A DNA stretch of 64,000 nucleotides from Nemopilema nomurai (lineage: Eukaryota > Cnidaria > Scyphozoa > Rhizostomeae > Rhizostomatidae). The notes below the pieces were generated by a model that saw only the letters and a program-made list of their open reading frames with translations, was not told the DNA's origin and made no database searches. Shown here in pieces: positions 12,293-24,219 of this stretch. The translations under genes and the position numbers were made by a program. Where the stretch lies: NCBI GenBank assembly GCA_003864495.1, contig ML133402.1, positions 929,913 through 993,912 of the forward strand, given 5' to 3'. The first letter of the stretch is position 1. Every line of letters begins with the position of its first letter.

Positions 12293-14881
12293 CTAAAAAT
12301 GATTGGAAATTTCTTCAGATACTGATTGATTTTCCAATAAAGGACGAAATACTGCAATTCTTTAATTTGTACTGAATGCAGTTACTCTGGATACCTAAAG
12401 GTAGGCCCCCCACAAAATGCGGTAAAACTGCTAGGGGAGTTGATATATCTGCCCCGGTCCACTATTCGAAACCACGTGGTTTTCAAGTTATGCATACTCA
12501 ACTATTCCATTAAACATTTCAGCAGCTATCTGGACAAGACGACGTCCTACTTTTTAACCTAACTGTGCACTCTTTTTGTCATACATTTATCAAACAAGAT
12601 TTTCCAGGCTCCCAAAGTTTATTAGTCTCTTGTCAATTTTAAACTAGAGAGCAGTACTTAGTTTCATAGCTGGTAATTGCCTAATTACCTTTACACTTTA
12701 GGTGTCAGAGGTGTTTGAATGTAGGAGGTTATTAGGGTGTAGGGGGATTGTTGTTGGTAGGGTGTTCTAAGGTTGTTGCTTATTACACTCTTAATGTTTT
12801 GTAAGAACACCCTTCATAAGAACACTGAGGCTCGATTGAAGAACAAGTCTTGACTATGCTCAGCTTCAGATGAGGAACGTAAAAAACAATTCGCATTTTG
12901 AAATTCGAATTTAATATTCTTTTCGTATGAGATGATATGTCTGGCAGGAAATATTGCTTGACATTGCCAATGGCATACAGTAATAGCCGTACATGAATTG
13001 ATTTTAACAAGCTGTTATGACCAGGGATATAGTGGCGGAGGCTCGGGGGGCACTGCCCCCTTGTAAAATTTTTCGAAAAAGTCAGGGGGGGTTAACTCCC
13101 CTTATTGTTCGCGCTTACAAAGAGCCAGGAATCATGTATGTTTTACAAAGTGTTATTTAATATTAACTGAAAACCGGTCGATTATAAAGTCGATTATAAA
13201 GCGTACATTTTAATAGCAAAAGCACTAGATCAAATGGTTCGGTATGTTACAAAGTCTTTTATTCAATCAGGCCAGGGCCCCCCTTTGTGTGGAGCAGAAA
13301 GTTTATCAGTGGAGAGAAAGAAGGTCAGATACTCTGTAATTTATTTTGCTAAGTAGGGCCCTGACTATGATTTAATTATAAAAATGTTTAGCGGTGGCTG
13401 CCTTTACTAAACCTTTTCATAATCTTCACATTTTGCCCCCTCCCCCCACTCCCCATTTTCAAATACAAATCACCGGCCCTACCCTAACCATAGCTTACTT
13501 CTAAACTTTCCCCAATACAACATCTAAGAAACTATATGCAGAAATGTAACTTCTCAAATATTTGCAAAAAAATCACTCTTAAACAATTTTAAGATCATTT
13601 GGGCCTAAAATTGTCAAAAAGTCAATAGCAGCGATGTCTGGTTCTTAGAAAAAAATTTGATCCCTGCTTGCCCGGAGATTTTGGACTGCATTGGATCCCT
13701 GTGTGCCTCGGAATGTCAAGTGTCTTGCGGAACGTTTGAGAAGAAATCTTTCAAACAACGGAAGAAAGGAATGTTTTTATTTTTCACACCACGTTCACAA
13801 GTTTGTTTTGGTTTGTTCTAGTAAAAAGGCTTCCTTCTAGACCCTCGCAGTAAAATCCCGCAAACTAGACTTCGCATTTGCAAGCCCCTTGTTTCTTTTA
13901 GTGTTTTCATTTTACAGGCCCTTATGAAAAGTTTCAGAAGGTTAAAGAGTAACAATAACGATTATGAATAAAACAAATTGGATTGTTGGCGAAGTGCCTA
14001 CTTTGTTGTCCACAAGCGCAGTTTATAAAAGCTTGGCAAAGCAGTTCCCTTATCTAGAGGCGTTGGACATCAGAGCTCGGTTAGGCTTATTTCTTGCTTA
14101 TTTTTCAAGGGTTGTTTCAAGAAAGTATGTTCAAATTTTTGCTGTCCTATATGGGCATTCATAAAATGATTAACAATAAATTGAATCGGGCGATTTCTCC
14201 ACTGCCTAACAAATGACCATTCCTAGGTCAAGAACTGAGGAACTGTCTGAAATGAAGTTTCTCGCAGTGCACCCGTGCTGTATATTTACTTAATCCACTT
14301 TACAATCTACCATTTTATTGTGTTTATTTTCACAGTGGTAATCTTCGCATCTCACTGTTGATTTAGCTTTTGTGTATTTGTTGATACACAGCGATCAAAT
14401 ATTGCTGTCGGGTAGCTATTACTTTGGCGTGAACTGAATTTGGAAAAACACGTCGTGGTACCTATGAGAAATTCGTAGGACAATATGTGCCAGGACCAAT
14501 TTTTCCAATGGCCACAGCAAAATGTTTCTGTTCGATTTGAGACAACGAGTCTTTCCAGGCCGACCTGAGACTTGCTACTAACCGCTCCTCTATTTCATTT
14601 TAATCCAGATCATATTATAATGTCATATCCCAACCAAAATGCAAAGATATAAAGTAATTCGAAGGCCTTTTATTTTCATGAGTTGTATCGTAGAAATCTT
14701 GTATTGACCTCTGCAGCATAGTTAAGTCGCAATATAATGGTGTTTACTCACCGTACATTGATCTGCAGACGATTGTCTGTGGGTGTTCTGGCATGCATAG
14801 GCCATTCGCCTTCACCCAGAAAATGGAGAGTACGACCATAAAGGTACAGCACACTCCTGTTGCCCTTGCGACTGTAGCCAT
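11601..14881 (-). CDS. TIMP-like secreted metalloproteinase inhibitor, 2 exons, 273 aa
   Basis: TIMPs bind and block matrix metalloproteinases in the extracellular matrix. Exons: 14881-14752 and 12292-11601. Residues 1-25 form a signal peptide ending FWVKA. The mature start CMPEHPQTIVC (residues 29-39) aligns without gaps to C3-C13 of vertebrate TIMPs, followed by VVRVKV (strand A). The DCGW segment and the YCRCEVRFCPRC cluster match the C99 region and the start of the C-terminal domain. Oddities: the residue at canonical Cys1 is Gly27, and no Cys lies at canonical Cys70, so a whole disulfide pair is missing. The A-B loop carries a Thr/Pro-rich insertion (TTRAPTTTAAKTTRRPP, about 60-76) and further charged sequence, some 65 residues longer than usual. 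Two extra cysteines lie near the C-terminus. The family call is secure; MMP inhibition is not. Confidence 0.9.
14752..14881 (-). CDS. TIMP-like exon 1: signal peptide and N-terminal strand
   Basis: The ATG at 14881 opens a hydrophobic signal sequence (TFMVVLSIFWVKA). The exon ends with RSMY plus one base of a split Val codon; donor GTGAGT follows. The C-x-P-x-H-P-Q motif identifies the TIMP fold. Confidence 0.9.
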
Positions 14882-14924
14882 TTTCTTGCTCGTCAAAGTT
14901 TCAGTGTAACCGAATATCGATACG

Positions 14925-14932
14925 TATTTAAA
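14925..14932 (-). promoter_or_regulatory. Possible TATA-like box of the TIMP-like gene
   Basis: TTTAAATA on the minus strand lies about 43 nt upstream of the ATG, which would leave a 5' UTR of some 15 nt. The position is plausible, but the motif is weak in AT-rich DNA. Confidence 0.25.
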
Positions 14933-16340
14933 CAGTTTCTCGATCTTTTGCGGGTTTGTTTCAACAATATCCGGCGCGTTTTGTGTTTCGCAAATTAATA
15001 TTTGAATGCAGTGTCCACCCTGGGCCCGACTTCCTGTGCGTCACACACAGTGTGAAGTATGTTTCCTCAGAAACCTCATTTACGCACGAACCAAAACGCC
15101 CCGTCCTGATTTAGGAACATACGTCGCTGTGTTGGTTATTAAGTTTATACTTGTAATCTGTTTGTTTTGAAACCGAGAAGATGAAGGGCTTTTTCCGCCT
15201 GAACGTCTATCGAAGGGTGCAGAAGTGAAATGTTTTGCTATGATTATTATTGTCGAGCAAGCATTTTCACTGTTTGAAGAAACTCAGCGAGAATGGCAAA
15301 AAATCAGGGTTTTGGCACCCTCATCAGTTCGTCGTTCACAAAAAAAGAATTGAATAATCTAGATAAAGATATGATGACCATTACACCTTATGTTTGGGGG
15401 GGGGGGCCTTTGAGTGTGGTAGATCTGTACTATATATTGTCAGGGGTCCACAGGTGGATGCGAAACAAAAGTCAAATGGACGTGTTTTTCTTTCTGGTAG
15501 GGAACGTTCTTAGTACTAATACTGTACTCTCTTTTTACCCCAAAGAAACTTCTTTCTATTCCTGTTGAACAATAGTTTTTCTTTCTGAATTATATGGCAT
15601 ATGACGTTACAAATCTATCGTCAGCCATATTGGATGCATTGGGGGCGCAGAGGGGGGCATCAAATGTGGTTTCACAGAATTATTTGACTCCATAGTGAGT
15701 TACCATCATTTTTATGAATGACACCGTACAGAATATTGTGAGCCTGGGGAAATACTATGTGAACGAGAACCAATGACGGCGTTAACTTTTATGCACGTAG
15801 AAACATTTTCAAGGAACTATTCTGATACTTATTGTGTTAATTTTATGGTAAATGAAAAAGACATGGAAGGCATGCAAAAATGGCTATCACAGGATATATG
15901 TTGCTGAATCCTCTCCAACGCCCACCGGCAGAAAGATTGAAATATGTTTGTCGATTAGAAGCCCAGGTTCTCATATCGCTACAAAAGACTGCAGCCTTAT
16001 AGAAGAATCTCAATAAGAGTCAAAGTAGCAGCTCAAGAAATTTGTCTTTGAGTAAAATGTCAGAACTAGATATTGGGAAAGTGTTTTTTCGACGCAAAAG
16101 CAATGTCAGATGACCTCAAGTGACACACCCACTGCCAAAAGCATCCTCCAATAAATTAATGTTTGGGGAGTCATGTTGAGTAAAGGAAACGGTGACCACA
16201 GAAACAGGACACAAAGTAATAGTGCTTGTCCAAAAAACAAGGGTGTTGCCCACGTCAATAACAAGTTTTATTTTTATTGCTTGAGAGTGAACAAAAAATA
16301 ATTCGGGAACTTCAAAGAATTTCCATGCCAACAGTGAATA
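14933..16340. other. Intergenic, no gene seen
   Basis: This is upstream sequence of the TIMP-like gene. The small ORF at 15293-15568 contains a run of ten G and resembles no family I know. I see no RNA gene or mobile element. Confidence 0.6.
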
Positions 16341-17412
16341 CACGCTTTTTTATAAGGAACCTACCACAAGGCCTAGTTCCAAAACTTCCTTATTCGTAGA
16401 CCTCAAGTCATCAGATTTTAGTACCAAAAGTTCCTTGAGAGTTCCTTAATTTTCACTGCACATCAATAAGCCTTAACACTTAATAGAGAGAGGGGCGAGA
16501 TAGAGTATGCGGAAACTACTCAATAAAGCCCTTGACACACGAATTCATAGGCGCCGACTACGTGGGGGCTCGGGGGCCCAGCGCCCCCTGGGAATTTCGT
16601 TTGAAATCCACCGCTGGGCTGTGAATTCAGCGCAGAACAGCTAGAGGAAGGTATATGTATATTCTAAGTCGCAAAATTGTGAAATTTATAATTTGAATCA
16701 AATAAATCCCTTGTAAAGAATTTTTGTCGATTAAAAATTAAAATGAAATGAAATTAAAAAACGTCATCTGTTGATATTTTAACTTTTGTCTAATGCGGAA
16801 ATCGAACGGTGTCTTAATGGTCAAACTGATCAAAGGCAGAAAACCGTAACCAATAATTTACAAAAAAATGACATCCCTACTTTGGATGAAAACTCGAATT
16901 TAATAGCTCTCACTGAGCATTTTAACGTACCTGCTTTTCAAGATGGACAAATTTGTTGTGAGACGTACAATAACAAAATGGAAAGATGGACAATAACAAA
17001 ACATGTTTATTCTATCGAAGAAACACTAATCAAAGAATTGAACTGATGATACTGTAGACCATGATGTTATATCTGCTTTATTTACATGTTTTGTTTTGTT
17101 ATTATACATACTACATATGTTGTATTACGTTATTAAAGCGACAGGGAATTTCTCTAATTTTGAGCCCCCCCCCCCCCCCCCCCCTTGGAAAAGTAAAAGT
17201 CGGCGCCTATGCACGAATTGCAAACAATCTATGCGAGTATTGGCTGCAAATGAATGGAACCGGCTTTTTAGCTCTTGATGCTTGCAGTAAAGAAAAAATT
17301 TCAAATCGAAAAGTTCCTTAGGGATTTCGTTTTTAGTAGTATAAGTTCTTTATATATTTCGGACTTCTACATGTAGGTTCCTTATAAAGTGGTTCCTTAT
17401 AAAAAAAGCGTG
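16341..17412. mobile_element. Mariner-type MITE with 22-bp terminal inverted repeats
   Basis: CACGCTTTTTTATAAGGAAC at 16341-16360 is mirrored by GTTCCTTATAAAAAAAGCGTG ending at 17412 (one extra A). Both ends are flanked by TA (16339-16340 and 17413-17414), the target duplication of the Tc1/mariner superfamily. Without the nested element it is about 400 bp and encodes no transposase. A related end fragment (AAGGAACCTACCACA) occurs near 56974. Confidence 0.7.
16546..17211. mobile_element. Non-autonomous hAT-type element nested in the MITE
   Basis: The element starts CATAGGCGCCGACT and ends with its inverted copy AGTCGGCGCCTATG (allowing a short A/T stretch), with a perfect 8-bp target duplication CACGAATT at 16538-16545 and 17212-17219. 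CA...TG ends and 8-bp duplications are hAT hallmarks. It contains GC-rich subterminal tracts, including about 19 C at 17166-17184, and an 86-codon ORF (16786-17046) with no recognisable transposase motif. Confidence 0.8.
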
Positions 17413-20400
17413 TATAACAGTAATAGTTACGCAATCATTTTTAAAATTAATTTTTAAATCACTGAAATATAGAAACAAATTTGGATCGTTATCTAGGAGG
17501 ATTTTTCAACCGTCGTGATACTCAAACTGCAAAGCGTCATCGTCCTTCGTATGTTGACTTTCTTCCTTCTATATGAAGGCAACCCAGCGAATGAGTACGC
17601 ATTCCATGAGTATCTTTTGGCTGGCTAGCCCACAACCCAACTCTTTCGAAACTATTCTTCATTTGAGCCTTTAACACTGAGTAACAATTCACTCTTGCAA
17701 ATAGCGTACGGAATTTCTACGAAAACAATAGGATTTCCAGGGATTTTTTGATGAAACAATAGGACTTTCATACAAAGCGTACGAGATTTTTTTGGGATGA
17801 GTACACTTATTTGTTAAAGAGAGACTGGCCACGGCAATCGAGTATTTGGCAACCAGATGAAAACTAAGTACTCGAAACAAACAAGTTACGAAGCTATTTA
17901 ATTGTGAAAAACCGAGAGCAATAAAATTTTGCTAAATTACAAGAAAATTGCTGACTTCTTGGCTAATATCAAAGACAGAAAGAATAGAGATATTCTTCCC
18001 AAATCGCTTTATTCTGTTCTGTTCTACCATGATGTTGCTGTTTTGGCTCCATCTCTTGAAAATATCTTTAAATTGATCAGGGTCTCTTTTCAATTCTAAC
18101 GGTTTCTGTCATTTAAATTTCTTTATACCATGAGCTTTTGAGTAAACTCACCTCAAATCAAATGTAAAGTTCGCGTCATCGTTGTAAAGAAACACATAGG
18201 CACACACACACAAACCAGATCATTATGTACTTTACATAGAGTACTTAATACGGAACTCTGTTTCTAATTAGAACGTGAGCCCTTTGGCTCTTACTGCCCC
18301 CCCCCCCCAAGTACCCAAGTTACCCTAGTTAGATACTATAATTTTATCAATTTTCAGGGTTTAGGGGCCAGAAGCTTGTAGACAAAGGATATCTTAGGCT
18401 GTCGCCTGATAAACTGAAAATATATCATCGGGGGTTAATTTTCAGTAGATGTGCCCCAATGTGTATATGGGATACTAATAGAGCGTTTGTGTACATCTTA
18501 ATTGGGAAGTTGAATTGAATAGTTGAATTATAAACGAAACATCAAATGCATCTGAAATCCTATTTTCTGGCTCAGTAACCTATCTAAAGTAACAAGGCAA
18601 GAAAATTATTTAAAAGTGGATGTAAGCGTGTAATTTTTTAATCCTCTGAAGCCTGAACCTTTATGGGAGAGGGCTTTCGTGTGCATACGTCATCTTAGAG
18701 ATGAGGCCTAATAGTTTAATTTTCGAAAAGCCACATCCTTCCCTCAAACATCCCACTTCGGTTTGTTTACCAGACACTTACGATAAAACTGTTAACCATT
18801 TAGTTTTGCTTCTAAAGATTAGGTTGTTGGCACTCACAAAAATTCTATATTGTTCTGTTTAGTTTAGAAAGCTACATCAATGTTCACAAAGTAATTACTA
18901 TTAGTTTTATTACTATTATTATTATAAGTCGTTACTATTAGAAAAAGAGCTCTATGCACTCAGGGTTAAAGAATGTGATAATTGACACATTCAGTTACAG
19001 ATTCTTCATGTTACGCCCTCTGAACAGGGTTGTGGCAGTAAACTTTTCACAGTATTCATAAATTCCTTTGACTTGACGTCACATCAAAGCAAATGTGGTT
19101 CTGAATTAAGAGACTAACCAAAAAATATGCACTAATTATTTGGCTAAAAAGGCCAAGGGTATGAAGAAATATAACCGAATTGCATACTCTCAGGTTCGTA
19201 ATTGTAGACGGGGCCTTATCAGAAGGGGGGTCGGCATTTTTTCAGAAAACACTAAAACGGGGGGGGGGTCATAACAGATTGAAATGCTTAGATTTTCCGA
19301 AATTTGTAACTAGAAATTTAGGGAAGGGGGGATGACTTTTTGTATGGCATACACATAATTAGGATATATGATTGGATGTTCTTGAGGTATAGTAACCTAC
19401 GAAAAATATTCTGATCTCTCCACCCCCAAAAGAAGTGAATGCCGTTTGTAAGTCGATCGGCTTTTACAGGATCAAAATTCTCTCAATAAGAAAATTTGAG
19501 TATTAAAGTGGGGCATAAAATCTTAATTTAATAAAATGCACTTCATGGCGACATTGATGTATTTTGGTTATTTTTGCGTTACAATTGTAAATTAGAAATA
19601 TATAAAATCGATAGAAGTTTAAAATCATATCATCAACAATACCATTAAAAAGTACCAATACAGATATGGTGCCAATATAAGGAATGCGTAATGATTCGTC
19701 GAGATCCATATTTTTAAGGAAAGGGTGTTGCAGGCTCTTAAACAGTTTCCGGTGATGACAACACTTTCAATATCAAATAGAAAGAGCATTTCTAAGGAGT
19801 ACGTCTTGCTCATATTCAATTCTCACATTCATTTTGACATGGGAGAGGGTACAGATTCCGTTTATGTTAGCTACAGAAGGAAATATCGTGCCTTGAAAAT
19901 CACCTTGTTTGATTCGACGAAAATTCTTCGACCTGCACTCATCCCTCCCCCTTGAAACGTTATCCTGCTGCCAAACAAGGCAATATTTTTGCCCAGATTG
20001 ACCGAAAGCTACATAAAGCTGCATTTTGTTACCAATATTGTTTGGGGGGGGGGGGGGTGAGCGGGGGCACCAGCTCAGTGTGTATACAATTATTGGGGAA
20101 CTTAAATGTATGAAAAAATACTGATGTGTTACAAGGGTTTTTGACAGCTATTGTAGATTTCTCTAGTAGATATGCGAGAATTTAATTTATGATAAACGTC
20201 ACATATATATTACAATGGCTTTAATATTTATGCCTCTCCTCTGCTCAAAGTTATTTTTTGAGAATAATGTCTGTATATTCTTTTGGAAAGGAATAGAAGA
20301 AACACACCCTTTTGAAGTTTTATCAAAAATCAATGAACTGAATTTGAAGAAAGGTGTGAAATTGCAGAGAAGAAAAACTTCTTTAATGGGGTGATAATTC

Positions 20401-21513
20401 AAGGTTTCAACAAAGTCATCGTTAACTAGAAAGCTTGAAACTTCACTTCATTTTACTAAAGTTTTTATACACAACATGCACATTGAAGATTGAAGCTACA
20501 AAAGCATTAGATGATGTAACAATTGATAATTTTTTTGATGAAATTGAAAGAGAACTGTAAAAGAGATAGAAGATCAGTTGATAGAAGTGAACAAGATCAG
20601 GAGGGTGTTTTTGCTATATCAATTTTTGATACAAATAGGTGTTTGGAATGAAAATTTGTCTAAAAGCACAAAAAAACTATTTATTACTATTACTATTTAT
20701 TAGTTTTGGATTTGAGGTTTGTGTTCTTATACATCTTGTTTTTTAAAAACAGTGTATATCATTACAGGCATTTCTTGGCATCACTTTGGGTATAACATGG
20801 GTATGATAGGTTCATCACCCCATCTTCTGTTTCTTATCAAAGGCTCTGATGTGTCCCCAACATGGCTACTTAAGCAGAAATGATATCCCTTTGCCAAAAT
20901 ATTGGTGAAATAAGGCTTAGATGCAATAATGCTGGGCAGAAGTGTAGTCTTAGTTGCAATTTCATTGCTTAGTTATTAGTTATTAGGAATGTTCATACAG
21001 ATCCCCATAAAAACTGGCCTAACTGATCATTTGTCAGATTGACAGACTTATGATTAGCAAAGTAGCTTGGTAAAAAGTGCTGTTTAAATAATATTGTGCA
21101 GCTCTTTCATGGATGACTTCATGAGTTGAGTAACCCAATCTGAAACGACTCAATGGCTTAAGCAAGAAATTCACTTCAATTTACAGCAAATGCTTTCACT
21201 TGATTCTTTCACTTATTTTAAAAAAACATGCACCCAGACCCCAATTGCTGTCATAAAATGAGCAACCAAAGATTCTAGTTTTGATTTCATTACAAATTAC
21301 AACATAATTGATGAACATGGATTTGCAATCGAAGGACGATTAGGCACAATATTTCTTTCGGTGCTTTCCAGGGCAAATGGTCAAGTTAAACAAAAAGTAA
21401 TCTGGCAAGTTCAACCAGAGACATTTTTGCAAATCATTCTTTTCTAAAACATGTCATTTTCTTGTGTCCTTCCATAAAACATTTTATCAACAAATTAAAT
21501 ATGTTATTACGTA
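17413..21513. other. Intergenic, no gene seen
   Basis: AT-rich sequence with several G or C homopolymers (18299-18308, 19260-19268, 20043-20056) and a short CA run near 18203. Small ORFs resemble no family. The minus-strand AATAAA hexamers near 20685-20702 could serve CARNMT1 but would imply a 3' UTR of about 800 nt. Confidence 0.55.
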
Positions 21514-22656
21514 TCACCTCTGTTCATATTGTGTAGGTTTTCTTGCCACAAAAAAAACACAACTATAAGTCATTTTTAACAATGACCTTGGGTTCTGAAT
21601 GTAGTTACTTTCTCCAATCAAATTTTCTTCCAAAATTTCAAACTTGATGTCCTGAGTGATAATTTTCTTTATTTCTGCATATGATAAATCAATTGACACC
21701 TCTCCAGGAACATCAGCAAAATGGTATAATAATGGCCCATTGTTTATCCAATATCCCCCAGGCTTTAAAATTTCGTAGATCTTTTCGATATAAGCAATAA
21801 TGTTGTGTGCAGTGTCAATAAAAAAACATGTTGCAATACAATCCCAGCAGTTTGGTACTGTGTAAACTTCAAGGAAATCGCCAGCCGCCATTGAAAGTTT
21901 AGCATCTTGCGGTAAATCTCTAGGGTTGACATCTGGAAAATTAACTGCCATCGTTTGATCCCCTGGTTTCAGAATATTACAGAACTGATGGACCCATGGG
22001 TAATATGTAATACTGTTGTTCCTGTCTATTTGGTTTAGTATAAAGTTTGATCCAAATAGCATGTAAAGACTAAATTCATTTCCTTGGCAGTTAAATCCAA
22101 GCTTTGCAGTTTCAAACACTAATCTTCCAAGGCCCGCACCTGGAACCAGAACCCCAACGTCACCTCTGTTGTTAGATGGGAGATATTGGTTCATGGCTCT
22201 TAAGATTGGACCATATGACGCATTTCTTTCCTCTGCACCTTCCGCTGCCCAGTCCCTAACGATCTGGGTCAATGTTGTCACCACTTTGCTTTCGTCCTCT
22301 GGAGGAATAGCTGGCACATTTCCTTCGCCTAGCGGCCCAAACGCCGCGTTCTGGAACATCCCGTTAGTAAAGCTTATAATGGATTTCACTAATTCATAAT
22401 TCTTTTCAATGCATATCTTGCTTTCTTTTAGCCGGATACCATAATCCGGAACAAGCTTCCTATGTGATCCAGGTATACTCATAAAGTCTTTTACGCGCTT
22501 CTGCAATTTTCGTAATGAGCATGAGTTGTAGGCCAAGAATGCCCTAATCACATCGTGGAAATGCTTCCTTTCTTCTTCATCATTCTCTATGGGCTGATCT
22601 CGATTTTCTTGATGCACGGCTTCGGAAAAGTGAGCGTCTGTCTCTTCTGAAGCCAT
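21514..22656 (-). CDS. CARNMT1: Carnosine N-methyltransferase (UPF0586 family), single exon, 380 aa
   Basis: CARNMT1 uses S-adenosylmethionine to methylate the histidine ring of carnosine, giving anserine, and has been linked to methylation of His in proteins. The whole protein is in one ORF from MASEETDAHF to a stop at 21514-21516. Landmarks: an N-terminal helical region starting EEERKHFHDVIRAF, RDWAAEGAEERNASYGPIL (134-152), the SAM loop VPGAGLGRL (171-179), GNEFSLYMLF (192-201), WDCIATCFFIDTAHN (271-285) and LKPGGYWINNGPLLYHF (297-313). All align closely with human CARNMT1 and the length is normal (about 400). No frameshift or stop is present. The human gene has several introns; none are here, although the other three genes in the window are split. 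It may be a functional retrocopy or the product of intron loss. Confidence 0.95.
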   Translation of the reverse strand: MASEETDAHFSEAVHQENRDQPIENDEEERKHFHDVIRAFLAYNSCSLRKLQKRVKDFMSIPGSHRKLVPDYGIRLKESKICIEKNYELVKSIISFTNGMFQNAAFGPLGEGNVPAIPPEDESKVVTTLTQIVRDWAAEGAEERNASYGPILRAMNQYLPSNNRGDVGVLVPGAGLGRLVFETAKLGFNCQGNEFSLYMLFGSNFILNQIDRNNSITYYPWVHQFCNILKPGDQTMAVNFPDVNPRDLPQDAKLSMAAGDFLEVYTVPNCWDCIATCFFIDTAHNIIAYIEKIYEILKPGGYWINNGPLLYHFADVPGEVSIDLSYAEIKKIITQDIKFEILEENLIGESNYIQNPRSLLKMTYSCVFFVARKPTQYEQR

Positions 22657-22804
22657 TTCCAGTTAAAGGACGAATACTTTATCGCCAAGCTGTCGTCTGC
22701 TGCAATTCCACTTAGGCCTGCATCCCAGAAGTCAGCAGTTCCTCGGAGGCCTTTTTCAAGCGTTGACTCCCTGTGTATGAAAACCTTTTGGCGGGAAGGG
22801 CAAC

Positions 22805-22815
22805 CAAGATGGCGC
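22805..22815. promoter_or_regulatory. YY1-like motif upstream of CARNMT1
   Basis: CAAGATGGCGC on the plus strand (GCGCCATCTTG on the gene strand) lies about 150 nt upstream of the CARNMT1 ATG. It matches the YY1 core common in housekeeping promoters and 5' UTRs. Confidence 0.35.
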
Positions 22816-23840
22816 AAAAGAAAATGGGTTGGATTTGGTAGCAAGAGGGAATCAGTGATGCATTTACCCCTGAGGTTTTTAACATGGGCTCCAACGCAGG
22901 TTGGAAAGTGGAGGGGCCAAGGAAGATTTTAACAATCATAACAAAAGATATTTAAAAAAGCTCTATTGTTTTACAAAAAAGAGCGGGGGCCATGGCCCCT
23001 TCGTCAGAGGCCCTGTTTAAGGGGGCCCGAAGCAAAAATAAACCTATACGAAGTCAATTGATGAATTGAGTAGCATGACTCTAACACACTTGGTATATTA
23101 AAGGCGGCCCCATCAACTTTGGCCCCAGGGCCCCGGCAGTCGTGGAGGAAATTCTGTGCCTCAACATCCTTTTTGGCTGACTGCATGTTGCTGGCAGTCT
23201 CGGAAAGCACGCTTAAAGTTGGCACAAAAATCCAACTACTCTTATCAATGAAAAAATCTGCCTGCTACTCCATGTTTTTTAGGGTGGATTCAAAAACATA
23301 TACCAAGTGTTTGCAAGTATTTTGATTCGAATAATTATTCTTATGTTCAAATCTATGTGGAAAAAGGCATTCCAAGAAATTATCTTTAGACACTCTGCTC
23401 TCTGGGCTGAATTTCTTTCTAGAACATTTATCAATGGTGTGCGTTTTGTCATTTAATCTTGTTGCATATAGTTTTGATCACCTAAATGTGGAGGAGAAGA
23501 GAGTCCTGGAAGTAGACCCACTGTCCTGGGCAAACATTGAACATTCTCAGAAACCTAAAATTTGAGTCAGTCAGTCAGAAATTAATTGCAGGAAAAAATC
23601 AACAAAATTTGAGATTTGGATTCCAAACTTTATCAGACTCTTTATATATTTTCCAACTATCAACTATCATTATAGAGCAACAAGTTGCATTTCTTGTTCC
23701 GTTTCCAAATTTGATGTGTATCTCTCAAATGCCTTTTCCAAGATGATATTTTTACACTGATACAACATCATTCAAAATGCTACCATTAGTATTATAACTC
23801 ATAATATGATGAAGACTCATAAATGATGCAAATGAGCTTG
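22816..23840. other. Intergenic between CARNMT1 and the array
   Basis: No gene is recognised. It contains a GC-rich patch at 22981-23145 with runs such as GGGGGCCATGGCCCC and otherwise AT-rich DNA. Confidence 0.5.
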
Positions 23841-23926
23841 TATGTAAGAAGGGTTTATTTAAGGGCTAATTTACTATCGTGCCAAGATTGAATATCATGA
23901 AAGAAATAATTAAATTGCAAAGCACA

Positions 23927-24215
23927 TTATCAGGCAAGGCAAGACCACCCTCGGCATGAAAAGCTTTCCTCGGCATGAAAAACTTGCCTCGGCATATCGC
24001 CTCGCAAAAAATTCCTTTCAAAATTTCCCCGGCAATACAACTTGCCCCAGATTTTGGAATCGGGGAATCGCAGAAGTTATGCCATCCCTGGTGCAAATTC
24101 TAGGCTCCCTGCTAAAATGATGACCATCATTTTCCCCGCAAAAAACTGACTGCCACCCCGGCAAAGATCTGTCCCCTCTCTCGCCGGGCACTTAAACGGG
24201 GGTGTTAGGATCGTG
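23927..24215. other. Foreign segment interrupting the left edge of the array
   Basis: Array sequence runs to 23926 and resumes at about 24216. Between them lies GC-richer DNA that starts with three 19-bp units of the form CCTCGGCATGAAAAGCTTT (23949-24005). It replaces the position where a B monomer would be expected. No inverted repeats or target duplication were found. Confidence 0.5.
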
Positions 24216-24219
24216 TCGA

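Noticed and set aside
13021..13500. Possible third hAT-type element (GTGGCGGAGGCTCGGGGGGCA to CCCCCTCC...)
   Set aside because: The left edge resembles hAT subterminal sequence, but I could not find matching ends or an 8-bp duplication.
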